Position numbers and translations under genes: made by a program. Positions 1-7,546 of a DNA stretch of 64,000 nucleotides are shown here, in pieces; within the stretch, counting starts at the first letter, position 1, and each line of letters starts with the position of its first letter. The notes beneath the pieces are model-generated. The model had not been told where the DNA came from and searched no databases. It saw only the letters and a program-made list of their open reading frames with translations. The DNA comes from Salegentibacter maritimus (GTDB lineage: Bacteria; Bacteroidota; Bacteroidia; Flavobacteriales; Flavobacteriaceae): contig NZ_JAEHOK010000013.1 of NCBI RefSeq assembly GCF_016236915.1, forward strand, positions 1-64,000, written 5' to 3'.

Positions 1-25
1 TGTAGCCTTCCCCAATTTAAGACAG
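1..25. repeat. IS terminal inverted repeat, left
   Basis: TGTAGCCTTCCC followed by a less conserved part ending AAGACAG. It pairs with the reverse complement of 1200-1225 and has the TG...CA ends usual for IS3 elements. Confidence 0.9.
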
Positions 26-856
26 GGCTAAATTCAATAAATTTTCATTAATATCATTCGATTCGGGGAAGAATTCTTCCCCGAATCGAGGTTTGTACTC
101 CCTTGGTGATTTATTGCCCAGGGATTGATGCGGATGGTTATTATTGTAATCTTCCATCCATTTATTGCTTAAAGAACGCAATTGATGTAAATCATTAAAC
201 CAGTAAGCATCTAATATATCTTCTCTATAAAATCTATTTAAACGTTCTATATACCCGTTTTGCATTGGCTTACCTGGCTGGGTATACCGTATTTCCACAC
301 GTTTTCTATTGCACCATTGACTGAATGTTTTAGAGATAAACTCAGGGCCATTATCACAACGGATAGTTTGTGGTAATCCAATTTCTTCTTCTAATTGTTC
401 TAAAGTCTCCACTAGCTTTCTAGCAGGATAGTTCAACCCTGGATCTACAGCCAGTACTTCTCGGTTGCAATCATCAATTATATTTAAGACACGTACCTTT
501 CTGCCATCAGAAAGGACATCTGACATAAAATCCATACTCCAAACCTGATTCAATTGTTCAGTGGTCTCTAAAGGATGTTTTACCCTACCTGTAATGCGCT
601 TTTTATGTTTGCGCCTTAGCTTAAGCTTCATCTGCCGGTATACTCGTAATACCCGTTTCCGGTTCCACTTATGGCCTTCGCGACGTATTCGTTTATAGTA
701 TTCATCAAAACCTCTGGTGGGCAACTCAGTGGCCAATTCAGAAAGTTTATCGATTACCTCATAATCGTCTCGCTTAGTCTGATAATACCACATCGAACGG
801 GTTAAACCTACTACATTACAGGCTCGTTTTATGGAGACCTGGTACTCCTTGATCAA
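17..856 (-). CDS. IS3-family transposase OrfB (DDE integrase domain)
   Basis: Catalytic half of the IS3 transposase, which cuts and joins IS ends. It has the IS3 HTH_21 region near residues 40-95 (GFDEYYKRIRREGHKWNRKRV) and an rve integrase core with DDE-type residues: the WSMDFMSD Asp near residue 109, IRCDNGPEF near 170, and the Glu in NGYIERLNRFYRED near 205. The listed start is a TTG. The frame stays open upstream to the A6G site, so the main product is probably an OrfAB fusion made by -1 frameshifting rather than free OrfB. No internal stop is seen, so it should be active. Confidence 0.93.
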   Translation of the reverse strand: MIKEYQVSIKRACNVVGLTRSMWYYQTKRDDYEVIDKLSELATELPTRGFDEYYKRIRREGHKWNRKRVLRVYRQMKLKLRRKHKKRITGRVKHPLETTEQLNQVWSMDFMSDVLSDGRKVRVLNIIDDCNREVLAVDPGLNYPARKLVETLEQLEEEIGLPQTIRCDNGPEFISKTFSQWCNRKRVEIRYTQPGKPMQNGYIERLNRFYREDILDAYWFNDLHQLRSLSNKWMEDYNNNHPHQSLGNKSPREYKPRFGEEFFPESNDINENLLNLALS

Positions 857-888
857 ATAAACCGCTCTATGCTTCTTGTCGGAAGGCC

Positions 889-1185
889 TTAGAACTTTTT
901 TGACAGTATATCTTTCAGCATTTGGTTATCTAGACTGGCATCGGCATACATCTGCTTGAGCTTGCGATTTTCTTCTTCCAACTCCTTAAGCCGTTTTAGC
1001 TCACTAGTTTCCATTCCACCATATTTCTTACGCCAATAATAGATAGTGCTTTTATCAATACCCAGTTCTCGAGCGATATCACCAACAGCTCGGCCTTGTT
1101 CGTTTTCTTTCAAGATCTTGATGATCTGACTTTCTGTAAATCTACTTTTTTTCATCGGACAGTTTATCGTTTTTAAAATTAACAA
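889..1185 (-). CDS. IS3-family transposase OrfA (helix-turn-helix)
   Basis: A 98-residue DNA-binding half of the transposase. An HTH_Tnp_1 domain at residues 11-60 (ESQIIKILKENEQG, then IARELGIDKSTIYYWRKKYGG) is followed by a leucine-zipper-like coiled coil at 60-95. An earlier in-frame start (MLILKTINC) precedes the more usual start MKKSRFTESQ at about 1152. The gene ends just after an AAAAAAG heptamer that would feed ribosomes into the orfB frame. Confidence 0.92.
   Translation of the reverse strand: MLILKTINCPMKKSRFTESQIIKILKENEQGRAVGDIARELGIDKSTIYYWRKKYGGMETSELKRLKELEEENRKLKQMYADASLDNQMLKDILSKKF
895..901 (-). promoter_or_regulatory. Programmed -1 frameshift site (A AAA AAG)
   Basis: On the reverse strand the last codons of orfA read TCA AAA AAG TTC TAA. 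Slipping back one base after AAAAAAG gives GTT CTA AGG and continues without a stop into orfB. This is the classic IS3 arrangement for making OrfAB. Confidence 0.8.
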
Positions 1186-1199
1186 TTTCGAATTTTAAA

Positions 1200-1225
1200 C
1201 TGTCTTATTTTTAGGGAAGGCTACA
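1200..1225. repeat. IS terminal inverted repeat, right
   Basis: Its reverse complement reads TGTAGCCTTCCCTAAAAATA plus AGACAG and matches the left end at 1-25 with a one-base length difference. Confidence 0.9.
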
Positions 1226-1273
1226 GGCGAACTTCCCAAACTTTACGCTATTGACTTTATCAAAAAAAATTAA
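1226..1273 (+). pseudogene. Possible 3' remnant of a gene cut by the IS
   Basis: Directly after the IS right end, the + strand reads GELPKLYAIDFIKKN and then a TAA stop. This could be the last 15 codons of a forward gene whose body lies left of the IS, outside the window. Fifteen open codons are expected fairly often by chance in one frame, so the support is only the protein-like composition and the abrupt junction with the IS. The family is not recognisable. Confidence 0.25.
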
Positions 1274-1309
1274 ATTGATAAGTGGTTCAAGAGTCCTTGA
1301 AATTAGCTA

Positions 1310-4300
1310 TTAAGAATATTTGATTTTAAAAGCATCCAAGAGAGAGTTTAAAGTTATATCTAGATAACTTCCCATAAGTGCAAATTTTTGCTTGATATCA
1401 GAAAGAAAATCCTGGCCGTAATTGCTTTCATTAAGTAAAGGAACTAGAATAATAAATAAATTTCGTGACTCCCTAGCATATATTTCTTTACTAATAGCTG
1501 GATTAAGCGCTATCATTTTTAAAAATTCTAGAGTCGTTAGGAGATTTTGTTGATTAAAATTCTCTTTTAATGTTAGATTTCTTAGTGCATAATTATAAAC
1601 ATGAGTAGTCTCTTCTCTATTCTTAAATATATAAGAATTATATAACACAAGCGCGTTTATGGTAACACCAACATACTTTTTTTTAAGAAAAAAATTAATG
1701 ATTTCAGTTTTCATCTCTGGAAACTTATGTATTAAAAAAAACTCTGTAGTAGAAAAATTTCTCATTCCGAGTAATTTTGAGTAACCGATATCATCTGAAA
1801 TAAGTAAGTAATTATCTCTTTCGCCTAACAGTCCACAATCAATAAAAAATTCTAAAGGAAAGCTAATTTTACCTTCAGCATACAATGACCTATCAATCTT
1901 TAATCTTTCAGTTGGTGTTTCTATTTGAGCTTTTTCTATTAACCAATCTTTGAAGGATTCTAAAAAAGAAATCCGTTTTTGATTAAAATCTTCCCCATAA
2001 AAATGCGGAATAACTTTATCAGTATAAATTGATACTGATAGAGGTGAATCAGTATTATTCTTAGTTTGAATAATGAGATTGTCGATTAAGCCTATAAAAT
2101 TGGAAGAAATCACAAAGCTATTTTCTAAAAAAGAAATTGATTCGGGATGCTCTTTAGATAGTTCGAAGAATAAAATTGCTGATGTGAAATCGACAACTAA
2201 ATTTTTGTTTTCAAATTTTAATTGTCTAGAAAGATACTTTAAAGGTTTTATGTAAAATCCTTCACTTTGATTACTTGTTAATAGGTAATATGAATCAAAA
2301 AATGATTTATCATAATTAAAATAGGCTAACTCAAAAAAGGATATCTGATAATTTTTAAACTGATTCAAGTTTTCATTTTGAGTATTTCTCCTTTCTTCTT
2401 CTCTATGCCCAAAATTCACAATAAATGTTTTTTCAAAACTTTTAATATCTGTTGAGTCAAATTTCAATACTTCCACCGGTAACCCTGAGAATGAACTATT
2501 CATATCTTCATAGATTTCTTTTTGAAGAGCCGAATATTTATCAAGGATTTCAAGTATTTGAACATTCTTCAATTTAGGGGAAAATTGGCTCTCTATATGA
2601 AATGAATCTCCCACTGATTTTCCAATTGATTTTGAAACAATAGGGTTTTCTAATGTTCTCTCATTTATATGAATTGTTTCCTGACTATTATCAATTTGGT
2701 ATTTCACATAAGAATTTTCTTTTATTGATTCGTTTTGCCCATTATCGTCGTGTAAAATTTTTAAAGTAATAAATTTCATTCTAGCATTAGAATTATTCCG
2801 ATCACAAGCTAACTTATAAAGTAATTCACGAGCAGTTTCAAAATATTCTTCTCTGTAAAGGGCATCAACTAGCAATAATGCATAATCGATATTTTTGTAG
2901 TTGAAATTTATTAGTTCATCTATAAATTCCGGTTTATCATTAAATGCTCCAATGTTTAATGAACTGAAAGTTTTAATACTAAAATAATATTCACTCTCTG
3001 GCATAAATTTTAATCCGTACGTAGCAACTTCAAATAAAGTATTATAATCTTTCAGAATTTTTAAAAGAGATATTTCTAGATTAATAAGATCCTGTTTAAA
3101 AGAGAAATCTTTCTCTCTCCATAATTTTAACAGACGTAATAATTCGAGTTGCTTATCAGTTTTACACTCCTCAAGTGCCCTTATGAAGAGTAGTAATTCC
3201 CTAGATTCATTGCTTACTGAAACTTTATCTTCCAAGTAATCAACGCATTTTTCCGGATAGTTGTTTTCTAGTAATAAAAATCCAAAGATAAATTCAAGTT
3301 CTTCATAATTTTCAAATAAGAATGCTACTTCTAGAATCTCCTTTGAACTTGTATCCTCAAATTTTAGAATTAAGTTTAATAATCTTTCGAAATGAGGTTC
3401 GGAAATTTGCTTTTTTAAAATTTCACTTCTTAATTCATTTTTATAATCTGGTCTCCTAATTATAATTAAGAAATTACAAATATTGGAAATATTCAATTCA
3501 TTAATTACAGTAATAGTAGATAAGTAGTAAATAAAATCCTCTTTATTGGGTGTCCGTTGAGGGTTACAAAATAGTTTTAGAGTTATTAAACTTTCGTCTA
3601 GTTCACCGGGATAAGAACCAATAATCTTTAAAGCTTCCTGTTCTCGGTTATTTTTCTGAAAAGAATTAGCAATTAAAAGTGTTCTAAGAGCATCCTTTAC
3701 CGGTAGTTCATTATATGAGGAAAGCAAGTTATTAAGAGTTTCCTCGTTTAAATCAATCTCGCTTTGCAACCAGTAATGATTAAATATAATAAGCTTGTGA
3801 ACTTTTTTAATTTCACTATTTCTGAGGCTATTGTATAGTATTTTAGACAAATCTAAAAGGTGAATTACTTTTTCAGTTTTGTCTATATTACCCTGAAACT
3901 GAATTTTTGTAATTTGAAAAAAATCTAATAACCGACATTCAAAAATAAACTTCCAATGATAAAAATTATTATAATAGATGTGATCGGGTAATTCTTTTGA
4001 TATTTGATCAATTTTTAGATATTGAAATAAAAATTCATTGGATAAATTTTTAAATTTTGCAAGGTTTAAATTGAATATTAATCTTTTGAATCTATTCTTA
4101 TTTTTAACAATTTCTGGCACAGAATTCTTAAGAAATGTTTGAGGTTCTTCACTTCTAAAAACCTTAATCACCCATAATTCTTCATTAAATGGCTCTTGTT
4201 TATTTAGCCTTTCTAATAGACTTAAATAATCATCACAATTATTTAAATAATGATATATACAGACTTTGCGTTCTGAATCCTTATTATTGCAATTAAAATT

Positions 4301-5005
4301 ATATGATTTAAGAAATAATTCATACGCTTTTTCTACATTTTGTAAAGACTCATAACAAACTGCCTGGAGATAAAATAATTTCGATTTAATAGTGTTTGAT
4401 ATGTGATTGGAATTTTCTTCTAACCTTTTACCTAAACTTTGCAAGCGTTTTAATGCACTTTGAGGCTTTAAATTTTTTATACTTTCAATACATTCTTCAA
4501 TGTCATTTCTGTAATGATTTTCAAGGAGAGGAACAATTTCAATCAACTGAGTATTAAGAATGCTTAAAATTTCATTAACCTTTTTATGTATTTCGTAGAC
4601 TTTTTCTTTGTGAAATTCTTCGATCTCTAGGTGTTTCAACTTCGCATTTGAAGATATTTGTTCATTAAAAATTTGGAAAAATAAGGATAATTCCTCTTCA
4701 CTAGGCTTTAATATTCTAGGGTTTTTCTCTAATTCATTTTGAATTTTAATCGAATCGAGTTGGTAACCATCAAAAATTCGAAATTTTAAAAATTCCTCAA
4801 ATAAAATTTTTGATTTGTAGAAGGGAATATTTCCTTTACTTTCCACTATAGGATTTCTTTTCTTAAAAATTTCAACACTACTGGAAATAGTTTTAAATAA
4901 TTCTTCTTTAAAATATTCTTTATTATTCCCAAAAATTTTATCAAAACCTGTGGTAATACCAAAAGAGAATATTTGCTCTGCAATGAAGATTAGAATCTTT
5001 TCCAT
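1310..5005 (-). CDS. Large helical-repeat protein with GreA/B-C-like patch and C-terminal PIN-like nuclease domain; candidate conflict/defence protein
   Basis: A 1231-residue protein with no signal peptide. Residues 1-150 are helical and EAD-like or unassigned. Residues about 165-760 are a long run of helix pairs with TPR-like spacing (for example LQAVCYESLQNVEKAYELFL near 212). Residues about 785-810 contain NPIVSKSIGKSVGDSFHI, which resembles the core of the GreA/GreB C-terminal domain. Residues about 930-1090 look like a PIN nuclease: D939 in NLVVDFTSAILFF and D1071-D1072 in LLISDDIGYSKLLG. The order TPR, GreAB-C, PIN is one I associate with bacterial conflict-system proteins; this is recall, not a search result. 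No P-loop ATPase is visible, so sensing would have to come from the repeats. The gene is AT-rich, lies between an IS and a XRE regulator inside the island, and has a terminator-like hairpin just before its start codon. Confidence 0.75.
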   Translation of the reverse strand: MEKILIFIAEQIFSFGITTGFDKIFGNNKEYFKEELFKTISSSVEIFKKRNPIVESKGNIPFYKSKILFEEFLKFRIFDGYQLDSIKIQNELEKNPRILKPSEEELSLFFQIFNEQISSNAKLKHLEIEEFHKEKVYEIHKKVNEILSILNTQLIEIVPLLENHYRNDIEECIESIKNLKPQSALKRLQSLGKRLEENSNHISNTIKSKLFYLQAVCYESLQNVEKAYELFLKSYNFNCNNKDSERKVCIYHYLNNCDDYLSLLERLNKQEPFNEELWVIKVFRSEEPQTFLKNSVPEIVKNKNRFKRLIFNLNLAKFKNLSNEFLFQYLKIDQISKELPDHIYYNNFYHWKFIFECRLLDFFQITKIQFQGNIDKTEKVIHLLDLSKILYNSLRNSEIKKVHKLIIFNHYWLQSEIDLNEETLNNLLSSYNELPVKDALRTLLIANSFQKNNREQEALKIIGSYPGELDESLITLKLFCNPQRTPNKEDFIYYLSTITVINELNISNICNFLIIIRRPDYKNELRSEILKKQISEPHFERLLNLILKFEDTSSKEILEVAFLFENYEELEFIFGFLLLENNYPEKCVDYLEDKVSVSNESRELLLFIRALEECKTDKQLELLRLLKLWREKDFSFKQDLINLEISLLKILKDYNTLFEVATYGLKFMPESEYYFSIKTFSSLNIGAFNDKPEFIDELINFNYKNIDYALLLVDALYREEYFETARELLYKLACDRNNSNARMKFITLKILHDDNGQNESIKENSYVKYQIDNSQETIHINERTLENPIVSKSIGKSVGDSFHIESQFSPKLKNVQILEILDKYSALQKEIYEDMNSSFSGLPVEVLKFDSTDIKSFEKTFIVNFGHREEERRNTQNENLNQFKNYQISFFELAYFNYDKSFFDSYYLLTSNQSEGFYIKPLKYLSRQLKFENKNLVVDFTSAILFFELSKEHPESISFLENSFVISSNFIGLIDNLIIQTKNNTDSPLSVSIYTDKVIPHFYGEDFNQKRISFLESFKDWLIEKAQIETPTERLKIDRSLYAEGKISFPLEFFIDCGLLGERDNYLLISDDIGYSKLLGMRNFSTTEFFLIHKFPEMKTEIINFFLKKKYVGVTINALVLYNSYIFKNREETTHVYNYALRNLTLKENFNQQNLLTTLEFLKMIALNPAISKEIYARESRNLFIILVPLLNESNYGQDFLSDIKQKFALMGSYLDITLNSLLDAFKIKYS

Positions 5006-5010
5006 AAATG

Positions 5011-5039
5011 ATAAAAAAAACCCTACTTTTATAGGGTTG
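5011..5039 (-). terminator. Intrinsic terminator abutting the start of the 1231-aa gene
   Basis: Read on the reverse strand: stem AACCCTA, loop TAAAAG or similar, stem TAGGGTT, then a run of T. It ends about 6 bases before the ATG at 5005. It can end transcripts from the XRE gene at 5256-5675, but it also sits where the leader of the large gene should be, so it may act as an attenuator. Confidence 0.65.
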
Positions 5040-5080
5040 ATATTTGGATTAACTTATTTTTTGTGAATTTAATTACTTTC

Positions 5081-5123
5081 CTTCGGTAGATAAGAATTAT
5101 TGCAGCGGTTATCCTTACCGAAA
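5081..5123. other. Bulged inverted repeat, possible RNA hairpin
   Basis: TTCGGTA at 5082-5088 pairs with TACCGAA at 5116-5122, and GATAA next to the left arm pairs with TTATC next to the right arm, giving a roughly 12-bp stem with one bulge and a 15-base loop. It lies in the 250-bp gap between the large PIN gene and the XRE gene. There is no T-run on either side, so it is not a standard terminator. The rest of the gap shows nothing recognisable. Confidence 0.4.
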
Positions 5124-5255
5124 GATTGAATCATTTCAAGGAGAAATTAACTTGCACGGTTTCAAATAATTTTTTACCTACTCCATTTAATTGCATTTTC
5201 TCATATTCAATACAATCGCCATAAATTGAGATCACATATCCTTTCTTTTCGCTCT

Positions 5256-5675
5256 TTAATTATTATCTAACAACTTCTCCAAATAAGTCACCTTATCCTT
5301 TTCTGCCTGCACCAGGCGTTCATAAAGCTTCTTATTTTCTTCGTATGCTTCAACTAATTTGTCAAGTGGATTGAAAGTACAATTGTTTGCTGCAAAGGTT
5401 CCCTGACTATTACTGAAGCTATTATCATTGAAATTATTGAAGAAATTAATAACTCTTTCCTCTGTGAAATTTTCGATAGCTTCTTTAGTGACTCCTAAAA
5501 CTTTAGCCACACTTTCAATTTTTTCATCCTCTAGGGTTTCACTTTTTTCCAGGGTAGAAACACTTTGTTGGCTAATGCCTAATTCTTCGGCAAGGGTTTC
5601 TTGTTTCATTCCGCGCAATTCACGAATACGGGCAATCTTACGGCCTATATGGTTGGGTTTGGTAGTTGTTGTCAT
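5256..5675 (-). CDS. XRE-family helix-turn-helix regulator
   Basis: A 139-residue DNA-binding protein. A lambda-repressor-type HTH occupies residues 11-65 (IGRKIARIRELRGMKQETLA, then ELGISQQSVSTLEKS). A polar Asn-rich linker (FFNNFNDNSFSNSQGTF) leads to a C-terminal coiled coil (residues 103-137) probably used for dimerisation. It is divergent from the HEPN-like gene at 5823, with two inverted repeats in the shared intergenic region, so autoregulation and control of the HEPN operon are likely. It is also upstream of, and on the same strand as, the large PIN gene. Confidence 0.88.
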   Translation of the reverse strand: MTTTTKPNHIGRKIARIRELRGMKQETLAEELGISQQSVSTLEKSETLEDEKIESVAKVLGVTKEAIENFTEERVINFFNNFNDNSFSNSQGTFAANNCTFNPLDKLVEAYEENKKLYERLVQAEKDKVTYLEKLLDNN

Positions 5676-5680
5676 AATCT

Positions 5681-5688
5681 CAAAGATA
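5681..5688 (-). promoter_or_regulatory. Candidate -7 box for the XRE gene
   Basis: Reverse strand TATCTTTG fits the Bacteroidetes -7 consensus TAnnTTTG. It is only 5 bases from the ATG at 5675, so it would give an almost leaderless transcript. No TTG at the expected -33 spacing is seen. Confidence 0.35.
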
Positions 5689-5725
5689 AGGATTCAATTT
5701 AAAGTTTTGCGACTTTTAGTATACG

Positions 5726-5781
5726 GTAAAATACAAGTCCTTGCGGGTATTTTACAAGGCCGAGTGGTAGGGTACGGCCTT
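5726..5781. promoter_or_regulatory. Two adjacent inverted repeats between XRE and HEPN-like genes, probable operators
   Basis: A perfect 9-bp inverted repeat, GTAAAATAC (5726-5734) with GTATTTTAC (5747-5755), is followed at once by a 7-bp one, AAGGCCG (5756-5762) with CGGCCTT (5775-5781). They fill most of the 147-bp divergent intergenic space, where a XRE repressor would be expected to bind. Confidence 0.55.
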
Positions 5782-5822
5782 CTCGCTTTCTACCTTCAAC
5801 AGGAAATTAAAATATCTGTATT

Positions 5823-6704
5823 ATGAAGGCATTAACAAATATAGGAATTTATCCTACTAAAAATGTACAGGGGCAAAAGACTCTTCAACAAATTATTAAC
5901 GAGGTTCTGCCTATTCTTTTAAAGCAAGTAAGCTTAGAAGCTATTTATTGTTTTAGTTTTGAGTCCCATTTCAATACTAAAGAGAACATTTTTCAGGAAA
6001 ATTATCAGTTGAAAACACGCTGGCAGTTAAACCTACTACTGATTGGAGAAAATCATCCCAATGCTACCGCTGATCTGGCAGATATAATCTATCAGCATAC
6101 CGAAGGAGAAGTGAGCCTTTTGTTACTATGCTATACCCGCAAACAAATAGCCCAGGCTAATAACAGGCACAAGCACCTTTTTGCAAAGATAAGCCGTTCG
6201 GGTTGGTTGGTCTATGGCAAACCACAAGAATTAGCCCCGCTAAAGTTAGTCAATCTTCCCGATTTGGATTATAAAGGAATCATCACATACTCCGAAAACC
6301 GCCTGAACATTGCCGAGAGTTTATTAAAGAATACGACTTTATTTTTCGATCAGCCGCTTGTTGCTGCTTATATGTTTCGGTTGGTTGTAGAGCAATTGTG
6401 TTTAGGAGTATTATATGCTTTTATTCATTACCACCCGAAGCAATTTCATATTCAATACCTATTGCAGTTGTGCAGGAATTGCTGCGGACTTGAAGATAAG
6501 ATTCCAGTCATTTTATTTGAGCAGCAGTGGTATAATAAACTGCTAAAAACAAGTACTAGTGATTTGCGCTTTCGAAGTACGGATATCTTCACCTCAGGAG
6601 AAATCAAAGCTGCTTACGCTTATTGTGCAGAATTTTTAGATCAACTCACTCCGGCTATTCATAATCAATTACAAACTTTAAAATTAAAGGATTATGAAAA
6701 GTAA
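5823..6704 (+). CDS. HEPN-like domain protein with degenerate nucleotidyltransferase-like N-terminus
   Basis: A 293-residue soluble protein. The N-terminal half (about 20-150) has the alternating strand/helix pattern of a minimal nucleotidyltransferase (YCFSFESHFNTK, WQLNLLLIGENH, EVSLLLLCYT) but no clear GSxxxG...D active site. The C-terminal half (about 155-285) is all helical, with an ENRLNIAESLLKN helix and an FRLVVEQLCLGVLYAFIHYH helix typical of HEPN bundles. The RNase HEPN signature R-x4-6-H is not evident near LRFRSTDIF, so it may be non-catalytic. It begins an operon with the two genes downstream, overlapping the next by 11 bases. Proteins of this type recur in Bacteroidetes mobile elements; the function is unknown. 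Confidence 0.6.
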   Translation: MKALTNIGIYPTKNVQGQKTLQQIINEVLPILLKQVSLEAIYCFSFESHFNTKENIFQENYQLKTRWQLNLLLIGENHPNATADLADIIYQHTEGEVSLLLLCYTRKQIAQANNRHKHLFAKISRSGWLVYGKPQELAPLKLVNLPDLDYKGIITYSENRLNIAESLLKNTTLFFDQPLVAAYMFRLVVEQLCLGVLYAFIHYHPKQFHIQYLLQLCRNCCGLEDKIPVILFEQQWYNKLLKTSTSDLRFRSTDIFTSGEIKAAYAYCAEFLDQLTPAIHNQLQTLKLKDYEK

Positions 6705-7116
6705 TGATCTAAATAGAATAAAACTTGAGACACTACAGGATATTGGAGCATCCAAGGGTGGTCTTCAAAAAGAAAAAACTAATCGTCATACGCTAAGGAT
6801 TGCTAATATTCCTTTTGATGATCATACTAGCTACCTACTGAAGGTAACTGCTTTGCTCGAAGTCTGTGTTTTAGCTTTAGACGGGCAGAGAGATTTTCAT
6901 TCTAAAATGCTCAGTCATCACGATCTGGATACCAGTGTCAAAATGGTATTGGAGATGGTCATTGAAATGATGCCTCATGATGATATGTTCAAATTGAAGA
7001 AAATACTGACTGTATTGGAAGAAGATACAGACAACCGCTATTATCCAGAAAAACTGAAGGAACTAATCATAAATTCTAATCATGAAAAAGAAAAAGCTAT
7101 TGAAAAAGCTAAATGA
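6694..7116 (+). CDS. Small hypothetical protein, paralogue of the next gene
   Basis: A 140-residue charged, helical protein that I do not recognise. Its central part (residues 45-110), with the segments LLKVTALLEVCVLALDG and VKMVLEMVIEMMPHDD, matches the helical pattern of the next protein (LVINLIKVSAVALEE and VMEVLRHVLQLIPLEE). The N-terminal 40 residues are basic and polar. Its ATG lies inside the last codons of the HEPN-like gene, indicating translational coupling. It is probably a partner of the HEPN-like protein. Confidence 0.7.
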   Translation: MKSNDLNRIKLETLQDIGASKGGLQKEKTNRHTLRIANIPFDDHTSYLLKVTALLEVCVLALDGQRDFHSKMLSHHDLDTSVKMVLEMVIEMMPHDDMFKLKKILTVLEEDTDNRYYPEKLKELIINSNHEKEKAIEKAK

Positions 7117-7435
7117 ATTTAGAGAAAAAAATCTAGTTCATTTGGTTCCAAAAACCGGGAGAAATGGTAAATATTACGAAGGTACATATAGGGTAGAAAG
7201 TCATATGGAGCTTATGTTTCTGGTTATTAACTTGATTAAAGTTTCTGCCGTAGCATTGGAAGAGAATGAACGTCTATCAGATCAAGAAATCCCAAACCCA
7301 AAATACAATGTAATGGAAGTGCTCCGACACGTTTTACAACTCATTCCACTAGAAGAAATTGAAATGATAGATAAGGTTAGTGAGCTTATAGAAGAGGTAA
7401 ACCTGGAAGAAAACACACCGGGATTTAATAATTAG
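7082..7435 (+). CDS. Small hypothetical protein, paralogue of the preceding gene
   Basis: A 117-residue protein overlapping the preceding gene by 35 bases. The N-terminus is very lysine-rich (MKKKKLLKKLNEF). Residues about 40-108 are a helical unit related to the preceding protein, ending in an acidic helix (IDKVSELIEEVNLEE). Two overlapping homologous genes suggest a tandem duplication forming a heteromer. The function is unknown. Confidence 0.7.
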   Translation: MKKKKLLKKLNEFREKNLVHLVPKTGRNGKYYEGTYRVESHMELMFLVINLIKVSAVALEENERLSDQEIPNPKYNVMEVLRHVLQLIPLEEIEMIDKVSELIEEVNLEENTPGFNN

Positions 7436-7546
7436 AAGATCTTCTATAAGTACTGTTTTCACATAAGCCAGACTACTAATTGTTTAGGCTTTAATATTAA
7501 TAAAGCGAAAAGTCGAATTAAAATTTATTCACTTTGAAATCTAAGC

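Larger units (their letters stand above)
1..1225 (-). mobile_element. IS3-family insertion sequence, complete
   Basis: A 1225-bp element bounded by imperfect terminal inverted repeats that start TGTAGCCTTCCC at both ends. It carries the two overlapping-phase genes typical of IS3 (a helix-turn-helix orfA and a DDE integrase orfB) on the reverse strand, with an A6G slippery site between them. It appears intact. The window starts exactly at its outermost base, which may reflect a contig edge at a repeated element. The left flank is not visible, so the target duplication cannot be checked. Confidence 0.93.

Noticed and set aside
5428-5826. A 132-codon forward frame antisense to the XRE gene
   Set aside because: It lies over a clear HTH gene, has unnatural composition (runs of Ser/Val/Arg), and crosses the palindromic operator region.
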